DNA from: Chrysogorgia sp. JL179-B06
Taxonomy: Eukaryota > Cnidaria > Anthozoa > Scleralcyonacea > Chrysogorgiidae
Assembly (NCBI GenBank): GCA_035772405.1
Contig: JAYKKM010000122.1
Span: 2,183,501-2,247,500 of the forward strand
Length of the DNA stretch: 64,000 nt
Reading direction: 5' to 3'
Position 1 is the first letter of the stretch, and each line of letters starts with the position of its first letter. This document shows, one piece after another, positions 31,207-43,257 of this stretch. Made by a program: the position numbers and the translations under genes. The notes beneath the pieces were generated by a model. The model was not told where the DNA came from. It did not search any database and saw only the letters and a list, made by a program, of their open reading frames with translations.

Positions 31207-31332
31207 TTTTATTTCTTGGAGTTCGCCATCTATGACGTCGATGTCCATGGGAACTCGATGGCCTTTCGACTTCAATAATATCTCGGTATTGTCCAACCAT
31301 TGCAGAAAATCGTCGATGGCGGATTCTCTTTC
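31207..31332 (-). CDS. Plakin-family gene, spectrin-repeat exon
   Basis: The 126-base phase-0 exon has the acceptor CCTTCCGTTAATGCACAG and the donor GTTAGT. It encodes ERESAIDDFLQWLDNTEILL, a helix A with its conserved Trp, and a loop ending VIDGELQEIK. In phase it joins the 27748 exon (ELQTERL). It may directly follow the acidic linker exon at 42441-42223, since the phases match, but exons between them cannot be excluded. Confidence 0.8.
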
Positions 31333-31719
31333 CTGTGCATTAACGGAAGGAAAAACACAACAATTAAATTTGTAATGCAATTAGTGCAACAGGCGTCTAT
31401 GGTTGAAGTGACTATCTCGTATGTGGGTTGTTTCTATATTGATAATCTTTGACAAATCGGCCCAACTATCGCTGTATCGCAGTGTGCAGCCCCGGTGCAG
31501 GCTAGCAATAGTGCGCCAGCAATGGTTGATGGGAATGCGAGAAAGGAAAAAATTAGAGCCTGCGAAATCGTGTGTCGAAACTCTGCAAATTTGTTCGAAA
31601 CATTGCAAATTGGCTTTGGAAATGGCAAAGACGCGAAGTCTCTTGACAAACTTGCAGCTAGGACAGGAATTGCACAGACGCCATATTGGTCAATATTATT
31701 TATTTAAAATAATTCGTGA

Positions 31720-32240
31720 TCGCTGATTGGCTAACAGCCAACGGTGAAATCGTCATATCAACTCATTGCCCTACCAAATATGGAGTTGTGACATCAATGG
31801 TGCAATATGACAAAAGATTATTGCACGATTGACGTCACCTGGTGCAATATGAAAAACATTAGTTTTTCATGCAATATTAATTGCACGCTATGACGTTTTT
31901 CCAACGATGCAGTTGTTAAATAGTTGATAAAGTTAATCTTTTAAATAAATAATAAAATAATTATTGAATTCGGTTTTCGCGTGATATGAAGAATTATCAA
32001 GGCCTCAGTTTGTATAATCCGCCTCAGCGTTCGGCTTCGGCAGATAACACAAACTTCGGCCTTGATAATTCTTCATATCATGCTCAACCTCATTCAATAA
32101 TTGATAAATATAAATAGCTCTTTATATAGGGAAAATTAAACCGCGTGTGATTATCGAGTATTAAATAACAGCACGAGTGTTTACAACGACGATATAGCTG
32201 AGTGTTTTACTAACTTCTCGAGTGCCGTTATAACGGCATA
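31720..32240. repeat. Cluster of fold-back repeats
   Basis: At 31730-31900 are short palindromes of TTGCACnnnTGACGTCAC type. At 31960-32105 ATTATTGAATTnGGTTTTCGCG and GATATGAAGAATTATCAAGG pair with their complements around CGTTCGGCTTCGGC. At 32140-32240 a third has CTCGAGTGCCGTTATAACG. Confidence 0.68.
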
Positions 32241-32608
32241 TATGATAATCAATATATACACTGTGCAGGTGGAAATCATTCAAATTCAGGTACGTCGGTA
32301 GTAATAGTCGTACATAGCAATATAGTACAATACATAAATACATCACCTATCTTTATTTACTGCTTTTTATTTTAAAAATACATTTAATATTTTATAATTG
32401 AATGTTTTGAATGACAACGTTAGGCCTCCATGCAATTTAAACTCTATTTTGTCAGTATTTGACCATGGAATAATTTACTATATCCTACACTACAAAGCGT
32501 ATTAATATTCATATAAAGCAAAAAGCGTGGCGGTATTTTGGCAAAAGCGCGTACTGTTCAGGGGAATAATATAAAAATTGTCATCGAACTATTTTACCTT
32601 TAATTTAA

Positions 32609-33077
32609 AGTGCCCATAACCTCAAAATGTTTTATTGTCTTGTTTGGAAGAACTTTTAAAATGATAAAGTAACTTATTTTGAAGATTTTCGTTTCTTTGC
32701 TTTCTTTTTGAGATATAGTTTGTTTGATATGCAAATGTATGGAATTTCGTCACACATGCATAATGACTTATTGGAGAAATGTGTATATCTCTTTCATTCT
32801 CGAACGAAATCCTTTAAAATCAAGAAGTTTGGTGTTGTGGGAGAAACGCACACACGTGTTATTCACACTTTAGTGTTTTTATTTCATGAACGCAAAGATA
32901 TATAACATTCTCTGATAACTCATTATGCGTGTGTGACGAAATTCCAGATATTTGCATATCAAACAAACTGATATATCTCAAAAAGAAAGCGAAGTGAAAA
33001 TCTTCAAAATAAGTTACTTTATCATTTTAAAAGTTCTTCCAAGTAAGACAATAAAAAATGTTGAGGTTAGGGGCACT
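32609..33077. mobile_element. TTAA-flanked palindromic MITE (AGTGCCC ends), copy 1
   Basis: It begins AGTGCCCATAACCTCAAAAT and ends with TTTGAGGTTAGGGGCACT, between TTAA at 32605-32608 and 33078-33081. The arms carry TTTGTTTGATATGCAAAT. Copy 2 is at 43258-43720. Confidence 0.85.
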
Positions 33078-33678
33078 TTAAACGTCGACAAAGAGCTATT
33101 TATATTGACCAATATGGCGTCGAAGCACAATTCATGTCTCTAGCTGCTAGTGCCATTACAGAGAACACCATTTGGGATGCAAGATTTCCCAGTCGCTTCG
33201 CCCTTTCTACCCTTCCCGTCGTTCCTCGCGCGCCTTCTCAAATGTTTGCGCGCCCGCTCCACTGGGGACGAAGCAGTCGCAGAATCGAATAATCGAGCGC
33301 ACTGGAAAAGATGTGCTCTTGTACTGGAGAAAGAACGTTTTCATTCTCGTATTTTATGCTTCAGAACGCCGTCATTTTAAATATTTATCATAAAGAAGGT
33401 AATAATTTGCAGTCTTTGTTTCTATGACAACAAGGTCACGTGACTCTTCGGCCGACATATTGAATGGACAAATAAAAGCTTCTTGAGGCACGCAAATACA
33501 TATAACGTAAAAAAATAAACAGGTTGCCAGGTTGTATAACTTGACTGTAAATGCAAAATTTTAGCAATTGATTTTTCCTCTAATTACAATTACTCTCATA
33601 TTTTTGTTTATGCATATTTATTCCTACCATTAAAACTTTGTTTGGTAAATTGATGTATTAACGCGAATCTCAGAACAC

Positions 33679-33960
33679 ATGTGGGTATCGCCTTTGACCG
33701 GAACGAAACGAGCCACCACTTCCATTTCTGCTATCCAGTCTCATACTCATTTTACCCATCACACTATTACTCCTGATGACTTCTCTATTATATCTTCTTC
33801 TCGTTCTTCTTCCAACATCGAACTCCTCATTCGAGATAATTTGCTGATTTCTAAATTCAAACGTCTCTCAATGACATCATCTCTTCCATGTCGCTTTCTC
33901 TATTTTAATTGTTTTTTTCCGGCTTCTGTTACGTATGTCACCTTCTGTTTTGTTACCTCG
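33679..33960 (+). pseudogene. Retroelement C-terminal fragment (possibly Penelope-like)
   Basis: SHTHFTHHTITPDDFSIISS and NIELLIRDNLLISKFKRLS resemble the extreme C-terminus of retroelement nuclease domains, where an IRESLLISK-type helix is common. Nothing upstream supports the rest of the gene. Confidence 0.42.
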
Positions 33961-34024
33961 TTACCTCATTGGTTAGCCATCTAATTAATTATTCTACTAT
34001 GTAAATATAGTACTGGTACTCAGA

Positions 34025-35390
34025 CAACAGGTTGTCGCCAAATGTTAAGAAAACGAAATTCATGCTTGCTGGCAGCAAAAAGACGTTATCGAGATTTTTA
34101 GACACCGAGCTACAATCATCTGATGGTGAGCAATTAGAACGTGTTCGATCATGGATGAAAATGGATGAAAATTGGAGCTGGGATTACATATCAGGGACCT
34201 GGTTCGTAAGTTAGGTCATAGGCTATCTGTATTTAATCGAATTTCTCATATGCTGGATAAGACCCGCGTCGCATATTTCAATGGTCTAGTGTTACCACAT
34301 TTAGACTACGCGGACATGGTATAGGGTGATCAGCCAGGTGTGAAATCTGAATTGGAACAACTGCAATCCTTCCAAAATCGTTTTGCTAAGAAAATTAAAG
34401 GAGGTAAACAGTCATAGAGCGATGCACATAAATCCTTAAATTGGTTGCCCCTGGATGCACGACGTTTCGGTCATCGGTGTATATCGGTACAAAATGCATC
34501 CAAAGGTTGTATATCCTAACACTTCGAGTGTTTTAGATCTAACCTACGTCAATCTCACGGGATACAAGAAATGGTTACTTACCTCGTTTACCCAAACCAC
34601 GGACTGAATGGGAAAGAGGACAACCTATTATCAAGCTATTAAAGGGGCAGTAAGACGCAAAAATCATTTATCCCAAGTTGGGCTTTATCTAGAAGTGCAT
34701 TCGAAATAAGCAAGAATAGCGATCTTACTTTATCGATGTCTTATCTTGTTCCAGAGATATTTCAGTTTTTAAAAGCTGTAAATGAGATACCTGATGACGT
34801 CATCTACTCCACTCAAATTCTAAAAATGAGGAATATCTTTGGAGATAGCGGCTAGATTGTGCTGAAACGTTCCAGATGTATGCTACTAAAAATGGTACAC
34901 TGCACTGTGTATAGTTAATGCTTTATACATTTTAGAGATTTCCTTTAGTTTAAATTTTGGAGTAGATGACGTCATAAGTAAGTAAGAACGCTATTCTTCC
35001 TCATTTTTTAGTACTAATAGATAAAATAAAAATTGGATAGACGATTTTCGGTCTTACTACCCCTTTAAGGATTGGACCATACTACCTGATGATTTAAAGA
35101 AACTTATGCCTCAAACCATTGTTAAGAGTAAACTTAGAGTTTTAATAAATGACAGCGAATATTTTAACTTTTAATCTTTTTAACTTCAATATGAGATACC
35201 TTGACTGTACTTTCATTTCATTGCATGGTGAGATTAGTATTGTATTTTAGTTTTATAATTAGTTTTATAACTAGGAGTAATCAAAGATTATGTAATTGCA
35301 TTCGACGCATGTGGGCATGTGGACCAGTAAATGGCGAATGAAGATTGGTAATCACGCTGTAACGAATTATGGAAATAAATAAAGCTAATA
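34025..35390 (+). mobile_element. LINE (CR1/L2-like) C-terminus and 3' tail, split by a MITE
   Basis: Frames with KKTKFMLAGSKKTLSRFLD, VAYFNGLVLPHLDYADMV and LEQLQSFQNRFAKKIKGG form the end of a LINE reverse transcriptase, with two in-frame stops. The last part (WTILPDDLKKLMPQTIVK, VLINDSEYFNF, stop near 35173) follows the MITE. The 3' tail 35273-35390 matches 7357-7491. Confidence 0.75.
34643..35064. mobile_element. TTAA-flanked MITE inserted in the LINE
   Basis: AGGGGCAGTAAGAC at the left end and GTCTTACTACCCCT at the right are flanked by TTAA (34639-34642 and 35065-35068). Removing the element and one TTAA restores an open LINE frame across the site (CTATTAAGGATTGG), which proves the borders. 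Confidence 0.88.
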
Positions 35391-35399
35391 AATATATAA

Positions 35400-36060
35400 A
35401 AAGCATCTTAATTGAAGGAGACACTATAACTTCAATGTTTTTGACAACGGTGACATCCTGAGTGATTTCCGTACGTTATTTTAATATTAGGAGAGTATAT
35501 TTCCCGTTCGTTTGTTCGATTTGAAATATGACCGCCAGATACCTGTAAATCGTTCAATTCAGAAATATTACAATCGTAAAGTTCGATTTGGCAAAAGTTT
35601 CGCTTGAATGGAAAATGTATAACTTCGCGAGGCTTGCTCGTTTCGAGTAAATGTTGTTCGAATTAGATGTATGGTGTTCAAATGATCAGATTGAATTTTG
35701 ATATTATAAACGCGCCATATGATTACCATATGTTATTTATTACAAGGCTATATGATCGCCTTTATACGTGGTTTATATTCTACATTCTATTTATTTGATC
35801 CTCCATGTTATAGAACATTTCTAGCATCATTCTGCTGGCATGCCTAATCCTGAACACTTCTACAGGCAACTTCGTATCCACTGCTCCTCTGTTAGTCCCA
35901 AGGCAGCATTTCCCCAGCTAGTACTAATGCCATAATTTATTCCAAATTCCAAAACGGTAATTTATTCAAAAAGGGGAAAGATTTTATCCTGATTTCTTTT
36001 AGCTGTAAAGCACAAGTAACCCATAACATGCAAGATTACTAACATGCAAAATTACTAACG
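35400..36060. repeat. Duplicated segment B (matches 9334-10170)
   Basis: It has the same unit and downstream block as segment A, with one unit instead of two and without the long AT array. Confidence 0.75.
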
Positions 36061-36545
36061 CAATTAGTTTTCGAGGACCTTCCTGAAAATCACTACTTGT
36101 GACGGAAGTTTTCCTCGTAAAAGATTTTTAATAATAATAATATAGACTTATATATAGATGGTTTTCACACCTGTAATTGTTATTCTGAAGATGTTGTAAG
36201 TTCTAAACGTTAGTAAATATGTTCTAAAACTCGACTTGTTTCTATATTATTATGGCAATACATTTACGTATCTTTATACTGCGATTACGCTTTCCGCCCG
36301 CAAAATCTATAGCCAAGATTGTTACTCAAAGTTTTAGGTTTTCATCAAATATGGCCGCCAATGAGTCACGTGACCTTGTTGTCATGGAAACAAAATTGTA
36401 AATTAGTTCCGACTGTATGATGAATATGTATGGCGTAAGTTTGACTTAGTTTGTGCAACATTTCTGGAAAACAGGAAACTTCAGTTTTCAAGTCAAGAGC
36501 CATTGCCTTACTTCAATGAGTCAATGTTGATGTACAGCGGCGTTT
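36061..36545. other. No gene recognised
   Basis: The sequence at 36170-36260 (TTCTGAAGATGTTGTAAG) resembles tails of Penelope-like elements but is too short to call. Confidence 0.3.
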
Positions 36546-37135
36546 TTATTCGAACTCATAATCTATCTTATTTTAGTATCAACCAACTAGTGGTCTATTG
36601 CAAATTCGGCATTCTGATTGGCTGAGCTACTCACTGTCTATTGGTGATAGATAAAACTATCTGAAAATTTGGAACAATGTTAGAAAGGTTGTTTATGGTT
36701 GATACTAAAACAATTAGACAACTCGCCCTCGTTGTCTATTTAACAATTAGACAACGAGTCCGAGTTGTCTATGAGCGAATAGTCAACGAAGGCGAAGCCT
36801 GAGTTGACTATTCGCTCATAGACAACGAGGACGAGTTGTCTAATTGTTTTAGTAGAAACAAATTAGTGGACTATTACAAATCATGCATTCTCCAAAAAAT
36901 TATCCAAAAACTCATGTGAAACCTCCGCAAAACGAGAGTTTTCTGCCATTGTTTTGAACGCGTTTCCCAAACGTTGTCTATCACGAATAGACAACGGTTG
37001 AGCAACCAATCAGAATGCAGCATTTGTAATAGACCATGGTCAGTTTCTACTAAGAGCAGATAGTCAACTCGGGCTTCGCCCTCGTTGACTATCTGCGCAT
37101 AGACAACTCGTTCTCGTTGTCTAATTGTTAAATAT
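36546..37135. repeat. Nested palindromes of the AGACAACGAG family
   Basis: AATTAGACAACnCG and its complement occur at least six times, in pairs, around cores such as CGAAGGCGAAGCCTGAG and GGGCTTCGCCCTCG. The outer pair is TTTTAGTATCAACC / GGTTGATACTAAAA at 36572-36708. ATTCTGATTGGCTGAG and ACCAATCAGAATGC lie symmetrically in the middle part. Confidence 0.8.
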
Positions 37136-37454
37136 ACATGACAAAATTACTGGATTCTGATTGGCTGAGAGGAGTGCAATAAAATCATTTATTGCACTCG
37201 AGTGCAATAAATGAAAAGAGAGAAGACACTGGGAACAAGTTTGACAATAAAATTCAAAATGGTGGCCTATTCTGCAATGGAACGTTTTCACTTTTCCAAC
37301 GACTTGTGGTACACTATGAATTAAAAATTCCAAGTAAATATTTTGAAATGAGTGTCAACTGATGAAACAAGACGTTTTGAAAGACTTGGAAGAAGATGAA
37401 GCGTAGGTGTCGTAATTTTGTCATGCATATAATAAATGAGTAATCATGATTTTG

Positions 37455-37562
37455 CTCGTGCAATTAAGGATTTACACAACTCGTAATATTTGAAAATTGT
37501 GCCAATTTTGGCACAATTTTCAAATATCACTCGTTGTGTAAATCCTTAATTGCACTCGCTAT
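37455..37562. repeat. Fold-back repeat with 45-bp arms
   Basis: TCGTGCAATTAAGGATTTAC and AATATTTGAAAATTGTGCC pair with GGCACAATTTTCAAATAT and GTAAATCCTTAATTGCACTCG. Confidence 0.85.
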
Positions 37563-37928
37563 CATACGATTACCTATACTAATTGTTAAAGTGCCTATAA
37601 AACATTTATTTGATATTTTTGTTGATGAAGGATTAAAGAATGGTTTCTGTTGTTAAAACGTAATATCATGTCCTTTTACATCCCAAAACCTCAATCAAAC
37701 ATGATGAACTTTATGCGACGAATTCCGCGCGGACGAAAATATAGGAATAATAGGCCTGTGAGCCATAATATCCAGACTTAATTGTCAATAGCAAAATTCC
37801 TGTAGTCGAGCTGTAAACAATAGCATTTGCAAAGGTATTTACGTCACTACTCGTCACAGGAACCTTATAATTTGTCGTATAAATCAGGTAGTAACTAGTA
37901 AGAGTAAGTGGAAAAGGGATTTGTCAAT

Positions 37929-38175
37929 GGTCGTGGTTTACGTGGCTAGATGGTACACTCGCAGTTATTAGAAAACCACATTAGGCGGGGGTTAGAAAAC
38001 CCGTTAGGCGGGCGGTTAGGGTTAGGATTTAAGTTGTTTTGGGGTTAGCAGTCCATTATGTATTTCATCATACAGGCATGTCCGATCGTAACAATCTCTC
38101 ATTTCGTCCAACCTCTCGCGCATACTAAAAAAGATCGTCCAGAAGACGACTCAGACCTAGTATCTAGCCACGACC
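37929..38175. mobile_element. MITE with 9-bp target duplication (Mutator-like)
   Basis: GGTCGTGG begins and CCACGACC ends the element; TTTGTCAAT flanks it at 37920-37928 and 38176-38184. TIRs continue imperfectly with GTGGCTAGAT. The inside has two TTAGGG units. Confidence 0.65.
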
Positions 38176-38184
38176 TTTGTCAAT

Positions 38185-40240
38185 GGATTATTTTTACATG
38201 AACAATTCTTCGTAACTATGACGTCATTAGTCGTCAAGATTTCGGATTTTAAAGAAATACGTACAGTTACAATAAATTGTTAACAATTACCTTAGAACTA
38301 TTTATTTGTCAAAATAAGACTATAAGACATTGTTATACAAATTTGAATAGGGAAACACCTAATATAACTAAAAGTAAAGCTTTCCTAAAAATTATTGTCA
38401 GGAAATTTAGTGCGATTAAGGAGTTCAGAAATATTCAGTATTTTTTTTATTCAAGATTTTTTCCACCAATAAAGCCAATATAAATTCAGAAAAAATACAG
38501 AAATTTCAGAGCCCTATCTATAATGGTTATTAAGATATAAACCGTTTAAAGCGGGCGCGGGCACTTTTCGTCATGAAACCCAATCAGGATAGGGTTTAAG
38601 TGGGCGTGAAATTCTCGCGACGACTTGACTACCATACTCGAGGACGTGAAGTGTTTCTATTCTATTTAAGGACTTTAAGAAGTATCCAGAGGTCAGATGT
38701 TACAGTGTCTATAACCGCAAATACGATATCACTCTCACTATTTTAAGTGTCACTTCCATATCGGGGTGACATCATCCTACCTCTTTCCCTAGAAATATGC
38801 GCTCTAAGTTTCAGTTTACCAGCAGACGTAGCACTTGATAAGTTGTCTGCCGAAATGGATCGTGCTCTTTTATTTTAAGCCTATTTATTTCTCAAATCTT
38901 TAAACAGTTCTTCTAAGAACTCATTTCTCTTTCTCGTCCTTTGTTCCAACATTACGCCATTATTAGATTTTGGTAAATGTGTTTTAATGTTTATAAATAA
39001 GCAGTTTAGTTTTCGGAATGTTGTGAACTTATTACCAATCACCATGGTTAGTATACGTTTTATAAAGTGATATAGATTCTATAAATGAAGTGAATTATGG
39101 CAAAATATTTTGCGTTGATGTTCTAGAAAGGTTTGTTTGGTTCTTTCCTCGGGTAGCAGACACAATAATTGCTGCCGCAGCGAGCGAGCAAGGCAGCACA
39201 CCTAAATAATGTAGTTGGGCTTTTTTCAAATATTGCTTTAGCGCATTGCATTGTGGTCGGACTTTTAGATAGACCCAACATACAGTGCGCGGAACAACCA
39301 AGCACAATACAATGCGCTGAAAACATGTGCTTTCTTTTCATGCTTTTTCTTTACAGGGACGTTTGCTCAATACTCGTGCATTTTGTGAGTTTCATCTTTT
39401 AAATACATCACATACATATATAAATCGCCTCCAATTCATACGTGAAAGCGTTTGGAGTTCGTTCGGAAATATTAGCCGAGTTATCGTGCGAGATTTTTGT
39501 GTTGTTTTGAATAATTTGTTAAGACGAGTCATCCATAAATTTCTGTTCCATCCTCATCGTATGTTAATTAGAATTTCAGTAGAACCAGTGGGAAAACAGC
39601 CTCGTGCGGGTTATGGATGAAGTATTGTCTGACTTGACATATCTCATCAACAGTTTTTGCGTGTGCGCTTTCCGAGACAATGCCCCTTTAAATTTTAAAA
39701 CTTGTGTATACTATTTATTTGTGCGCAAACAGAAAATCAGTTACCGGTAACCGATCAAACACTTTTTGCATTCGCTTTTACCGGCTTTTATTGTTATGGC
39801 TAGCAAGAACATCACGGTTACACAGTGAGCGTCGTATACCTTAACAAAACCCAAGCACGGGCTTTCTAAATATCTCCATTCGAAATCAATTTCGAACATA
39901 TTCCCGTCAAGTCTCACGGAAGTGTATGGCAACGACGATGACTTTTGAAACATTCAGTTTCCCAGTGAGTTTTCAGTCAAGTCGCATCTGTTTTGAAAAT
40001 TATATCATTTGTATTAAATCTCCCGGAAAGCAATGTAGCAATAAAACTACCGGAACTCATTACATTGTTGACGTTTTTGGACAAATTGAGAAAGATTATC
40101 TATGTAATATTTTACGTGCTTGGGAAAAAACGCAGCCATGCTAGAAGATCCAGTGCGCTGGAAACAAAAGGCAGCATTCAGTACCTTGCAGGAAACCTAG
40201 TATTGCAGCATTGAATTATAAGGTTTAGGAGTATAGTACG
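38185..40240. other. No exon recognised
   Basis: Two kilobases with short frames only. A 15-base inverted pair (GCGCATTGCATTGTG / CACAATACAATGCGC) spans 39241-39318. A minus-strand frame at 39953-39845 with a possible GTATAC donor has no known pattern. Confidence 0.35.
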
Positions 40241-40242
40241 TC

Positions 40243-40385
40243 AGTATCCATGTTTGTCCGCATTTACCCATAATTATTGCGGCCATAACAAAAGAAATAG
40301 CTCATTTGCAATCATTTGTGAGTCAATTGGGTTTGTTTGTCCGCATTTTGAGCTATTAATAGCAACCAGACACAGTGCTATTTCA
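40243..40385. mobile_element. Short dispersed MITE, copy 2 of 3
   Basis: The core is shared with 28908-29068, with small deletions. Confidence 0.62.
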
Positions 40386-40689
40386 GAAATATATTTACGG
40401 AGGAGGAAACTTGAAGAATTATTCGTGCACCTCGATTTTGGATACGCTGTTAATCATTTTACACCCTTCTATAAGAGCTCTATATAATCCAGAAGAGATT
40501 TAACAAGTGTATTGAAAATGTACTTGGTTGAGGCTATTGTAAGACAGAAACGTATACGAGCCATCAATCCTAAACGTTTATACTGGCTTTAGTGGAAATT
40601 TCATCATTTCCACGTTAAATTTTCTGCCAGCTTTTGAACAAGAGAAACCTGTCCGTGTGTACGGTCGTTACATACTGTAGACCATCGTC

Positions 40690-40960
40690 AAGCTCAAAGG
40701 TTGCAATGATGTATTAGTTCGACTGATATATGTACTGCCTATGCGGCGTCGCTATATATATAATATATAAACATATCAGTAATGCTTGGGTGCGCTATAT
40801 ACACTGATGTAGTGAATGTGGGAGCTCGGAGTAAACAGACGATCGTCAAGCTCAAATCCTCAGAAACTGTTTCTGAATCCCCGTACGGGATCGAACCTGT
40901 AACGTTCTTGTTGCAGCTGAGACGCTCTAGCTATTGCGCTACTGAGACTCGAGAGCGACG
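40690..40960 (-). repeat. tRNA-derived SINE, copy C
   Basis: It reads on the minus strand: CTCAGTAGCGCAATAGCTAG as box A region, GGTTCGATCCCGTACGGGG as box B region, then CAGAAACAGTTTCTGAGGAT and TTTGAGCTTGACGATCGTC. The further part GATGTATTAGTTCGACTGAT is shared with 42060 and 30590. Confidence 0.66.
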
Positions 40961-42020
40961 GTTATAATTAGGTTCGAATAATTATATTTTGTACAGTTGG
41001 GTGGAGCCGTTCAGGAGCAAACATCAGTCGTAACTCGTAATCGTTTAGAGACTATGTTTCAAGAACTCGTGCCTTGTACTTATAGTGCTACAGCAAATTG
41101 AACACAATAAGTCAAACGTCATATCTGTAACACCAACTAAAGAATCTTGAATATTCAATTGCCAAAACAATGTATATGCATGTCAAGATTTTTCCCCTAC
41201 CTTGTGTGGAACTGTTCTTGTTCGATCCATGGCTATATGTCTTAGTGATTGTTATCGGACGCGTATAATTTCTTCACAAGCACAGGACAAGAACGGGTTA
41301 TGGCTTAATACGTACGCCTTTTTACGATCTTCGCTCGTTTTGCTCAGCGCAATATCAAATTTGACAAGTAACTGCAACACCTCGAGAGTGCTCTATAAAC
41401 TTGACCCGGAAAAAGAAGATATTGGCCATCTGTCTTGATCAACATGTTTTGAACAAAATAACTAACCCCGGAAACAACGCAGTTTCGAGATCTTTCGCAA
41501 CACTTACTATACCAACTTCGTTTGTATTGATGAAATATTTCCTCTCGTTTGTTCTAGCCATTTGTATTATATATAATTATTATAGATAACTCATGAGCTC
41601 GTTTTCGGGTCCTTACGCAAAATAATCCGCACTGATTGATTACTGAGAGATCCTTAGTCTACGATATGGACCTCCATGCAGCCTATAAATTGCGAGGGCA
41701 AAACTCGCTTTTTCGGATCGGTACGTTTTGGCGGGGAAATTACTGAGTCGAATAAAAAAGAGCTTGGCAACTTCATTGAAAATACCGAGCAATAAAATGT
41801 GCTGGAACATCATTGTTGCTTTTCTTTAAAGTTTTCAATCATCTAAAAGCACGGCAAATGCCTAACCGATGTCAAATGAAGCGAAACATACTAGTGAAGA
41901 AGTAAGGTAACTGCAGCATCTGAAGATGAAAACATCAGCGTTAGCGTTTTCGCTTCATTTTACATCAGTTATGAATCCGTGTTGGTTTACGCGTTAATAA
42001 ATTGCAGTAAGCGAGGCGCT
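40961..42020. other. No exon recognised
   Basis: Only short frames without recognisable patterns. A SINE-like fragment begins near 42040. Confidence 0.35.
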
Positions 42021-42222
42021 AGTAAGTGATAGCCATTGATCTACCGAAACTCAAAGGTTATACAATGATGTATTGGTTCGATTGATATATGTATACCTCC
42101 TATGCGGCAGCATTTGCTTTGTGTTGTATACAGTATGTACGAAATATGGACTGAAATGTTTCAAAACTGAAATGTTTCTGAGTACTGGATTATTATTATT
42201 ATTATGCACTCAAAAACCTCAC

Positions 42223-42441
42223 CTTGTTGTCTGAGTACGTAATAAGTGGCTGGCTCACTGCACTCTCGGAAAAAGTCTGTCCGACATCTTGACTCCTTAT
42301 CGGTTCCTCGACGACACTTGGCTGGCTGGTGTCGTTTGTCGAAGAATCCTCGTCGAAGTCAACATCTTCGCATTCGCTCACTTCTTTCAATAATTGCTTA
42401 AGATCTTGGCTGGCAATGTCTTGCAAACTCGGCAACTTTAC
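42223..42441 (-). CDS. Plakin-family gene, acidic Ser/Thr-rich linker exon
   Basis: This 219-base phase-0 exon (73 residues) has the acceptor TTGTTATTCCACAG and the donor GTGAGG. It starts VKLPSLQDIASQDLKQLLKE and then becomes acidic and Ser/Thr-rich (CEDVDFDEDSSTNDTSQPS), ending ITYSDNK. It has no spectrin pattern and is probably disordered. It lies between the SH3 exons and the spectrin exons of the same strand. Its link to the gene rests on strand, splice sites and phase. At least one exon is missing between it and the SH3, because the 47.7 kb exon ends in phase 2. Confidence 0.68.
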
Positions 42442-42959
42442 CTGTGGAATAACAATAAAGACTTATTATAACCGAGTTAGAGATCTATGGGAACGTATTT
42501 ACATTATGCATTGCGGCACAAAAACACCAAGGCAAATACTTTCCTGTACAGGCCGTGCAAACGAGTTTCATAAGGAATTTGTTATATGGCTTTTTGGCTC
42601 ATTTTCATCTCTGTTTTAAACGTTATTTTCGTCTTCAGATGCGGAATAAAGCCCCAAATCCCTTACGTGTCTTTATCAAAACAATACCTTTTCTGGAAGT
42701 TCCAGAACTTTTACAGTTGAAGACACTTCCTGGGTGGCGAGCTTGTGTCGAAGCGACGTGTATCTTGATTTCCACGAAGTCAACACGTGTTTATACTTGA
42801 TTTCCAAGCTGAAATAAGGTCAGATAGAACATTGGTGTAGTGAATGTTGGCGCTTGGGGTAGACAGAAGGGACATGGACGATGGTTAAACTCAAATCCTC
42901 AGAAAATACTTTTTAGCAATACATATCACTAGTCACTACAACATGCATTTATAACACAT

Positions 42960-43140
42960 GCACCCAATGTAAACACCACCAATATATCAATCAAACCAGT
43001 ACATCATTGTAACCTTCGCTCTCTATCTGAGTCTCGGCAGCTCAATGGTTACAGCGTCTCACCGGCAATCAGAAGGTTACAGGTGCGATCGCTGTTCGGG
43101 AATCAGAAACATTTTCTGAGGATTTGAGTTTGACGATCGT
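42960..43140 (+). repeat. tRNA-derived SINE, copy D
   Basis: GAGTCTCGGCAGCTCAATGG with box A, AGGTGCGATCG in place of box B, then CAGAAACATTTTCTGAGGAT and TTTGAGTTTGACGATCGTCC. Confidence 0.7.
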
Positions 43141-43257
43141 CCATTGACGGCGAAAAATGTTTTAGATTGTCCGTTCTGACCTCCAGCCAAAATTTCAGAG
43201 ATTTAAATAAAGACATATGTAAAGTGGCATTCCCATCCTTTGGGCTTTAATTTTGTT

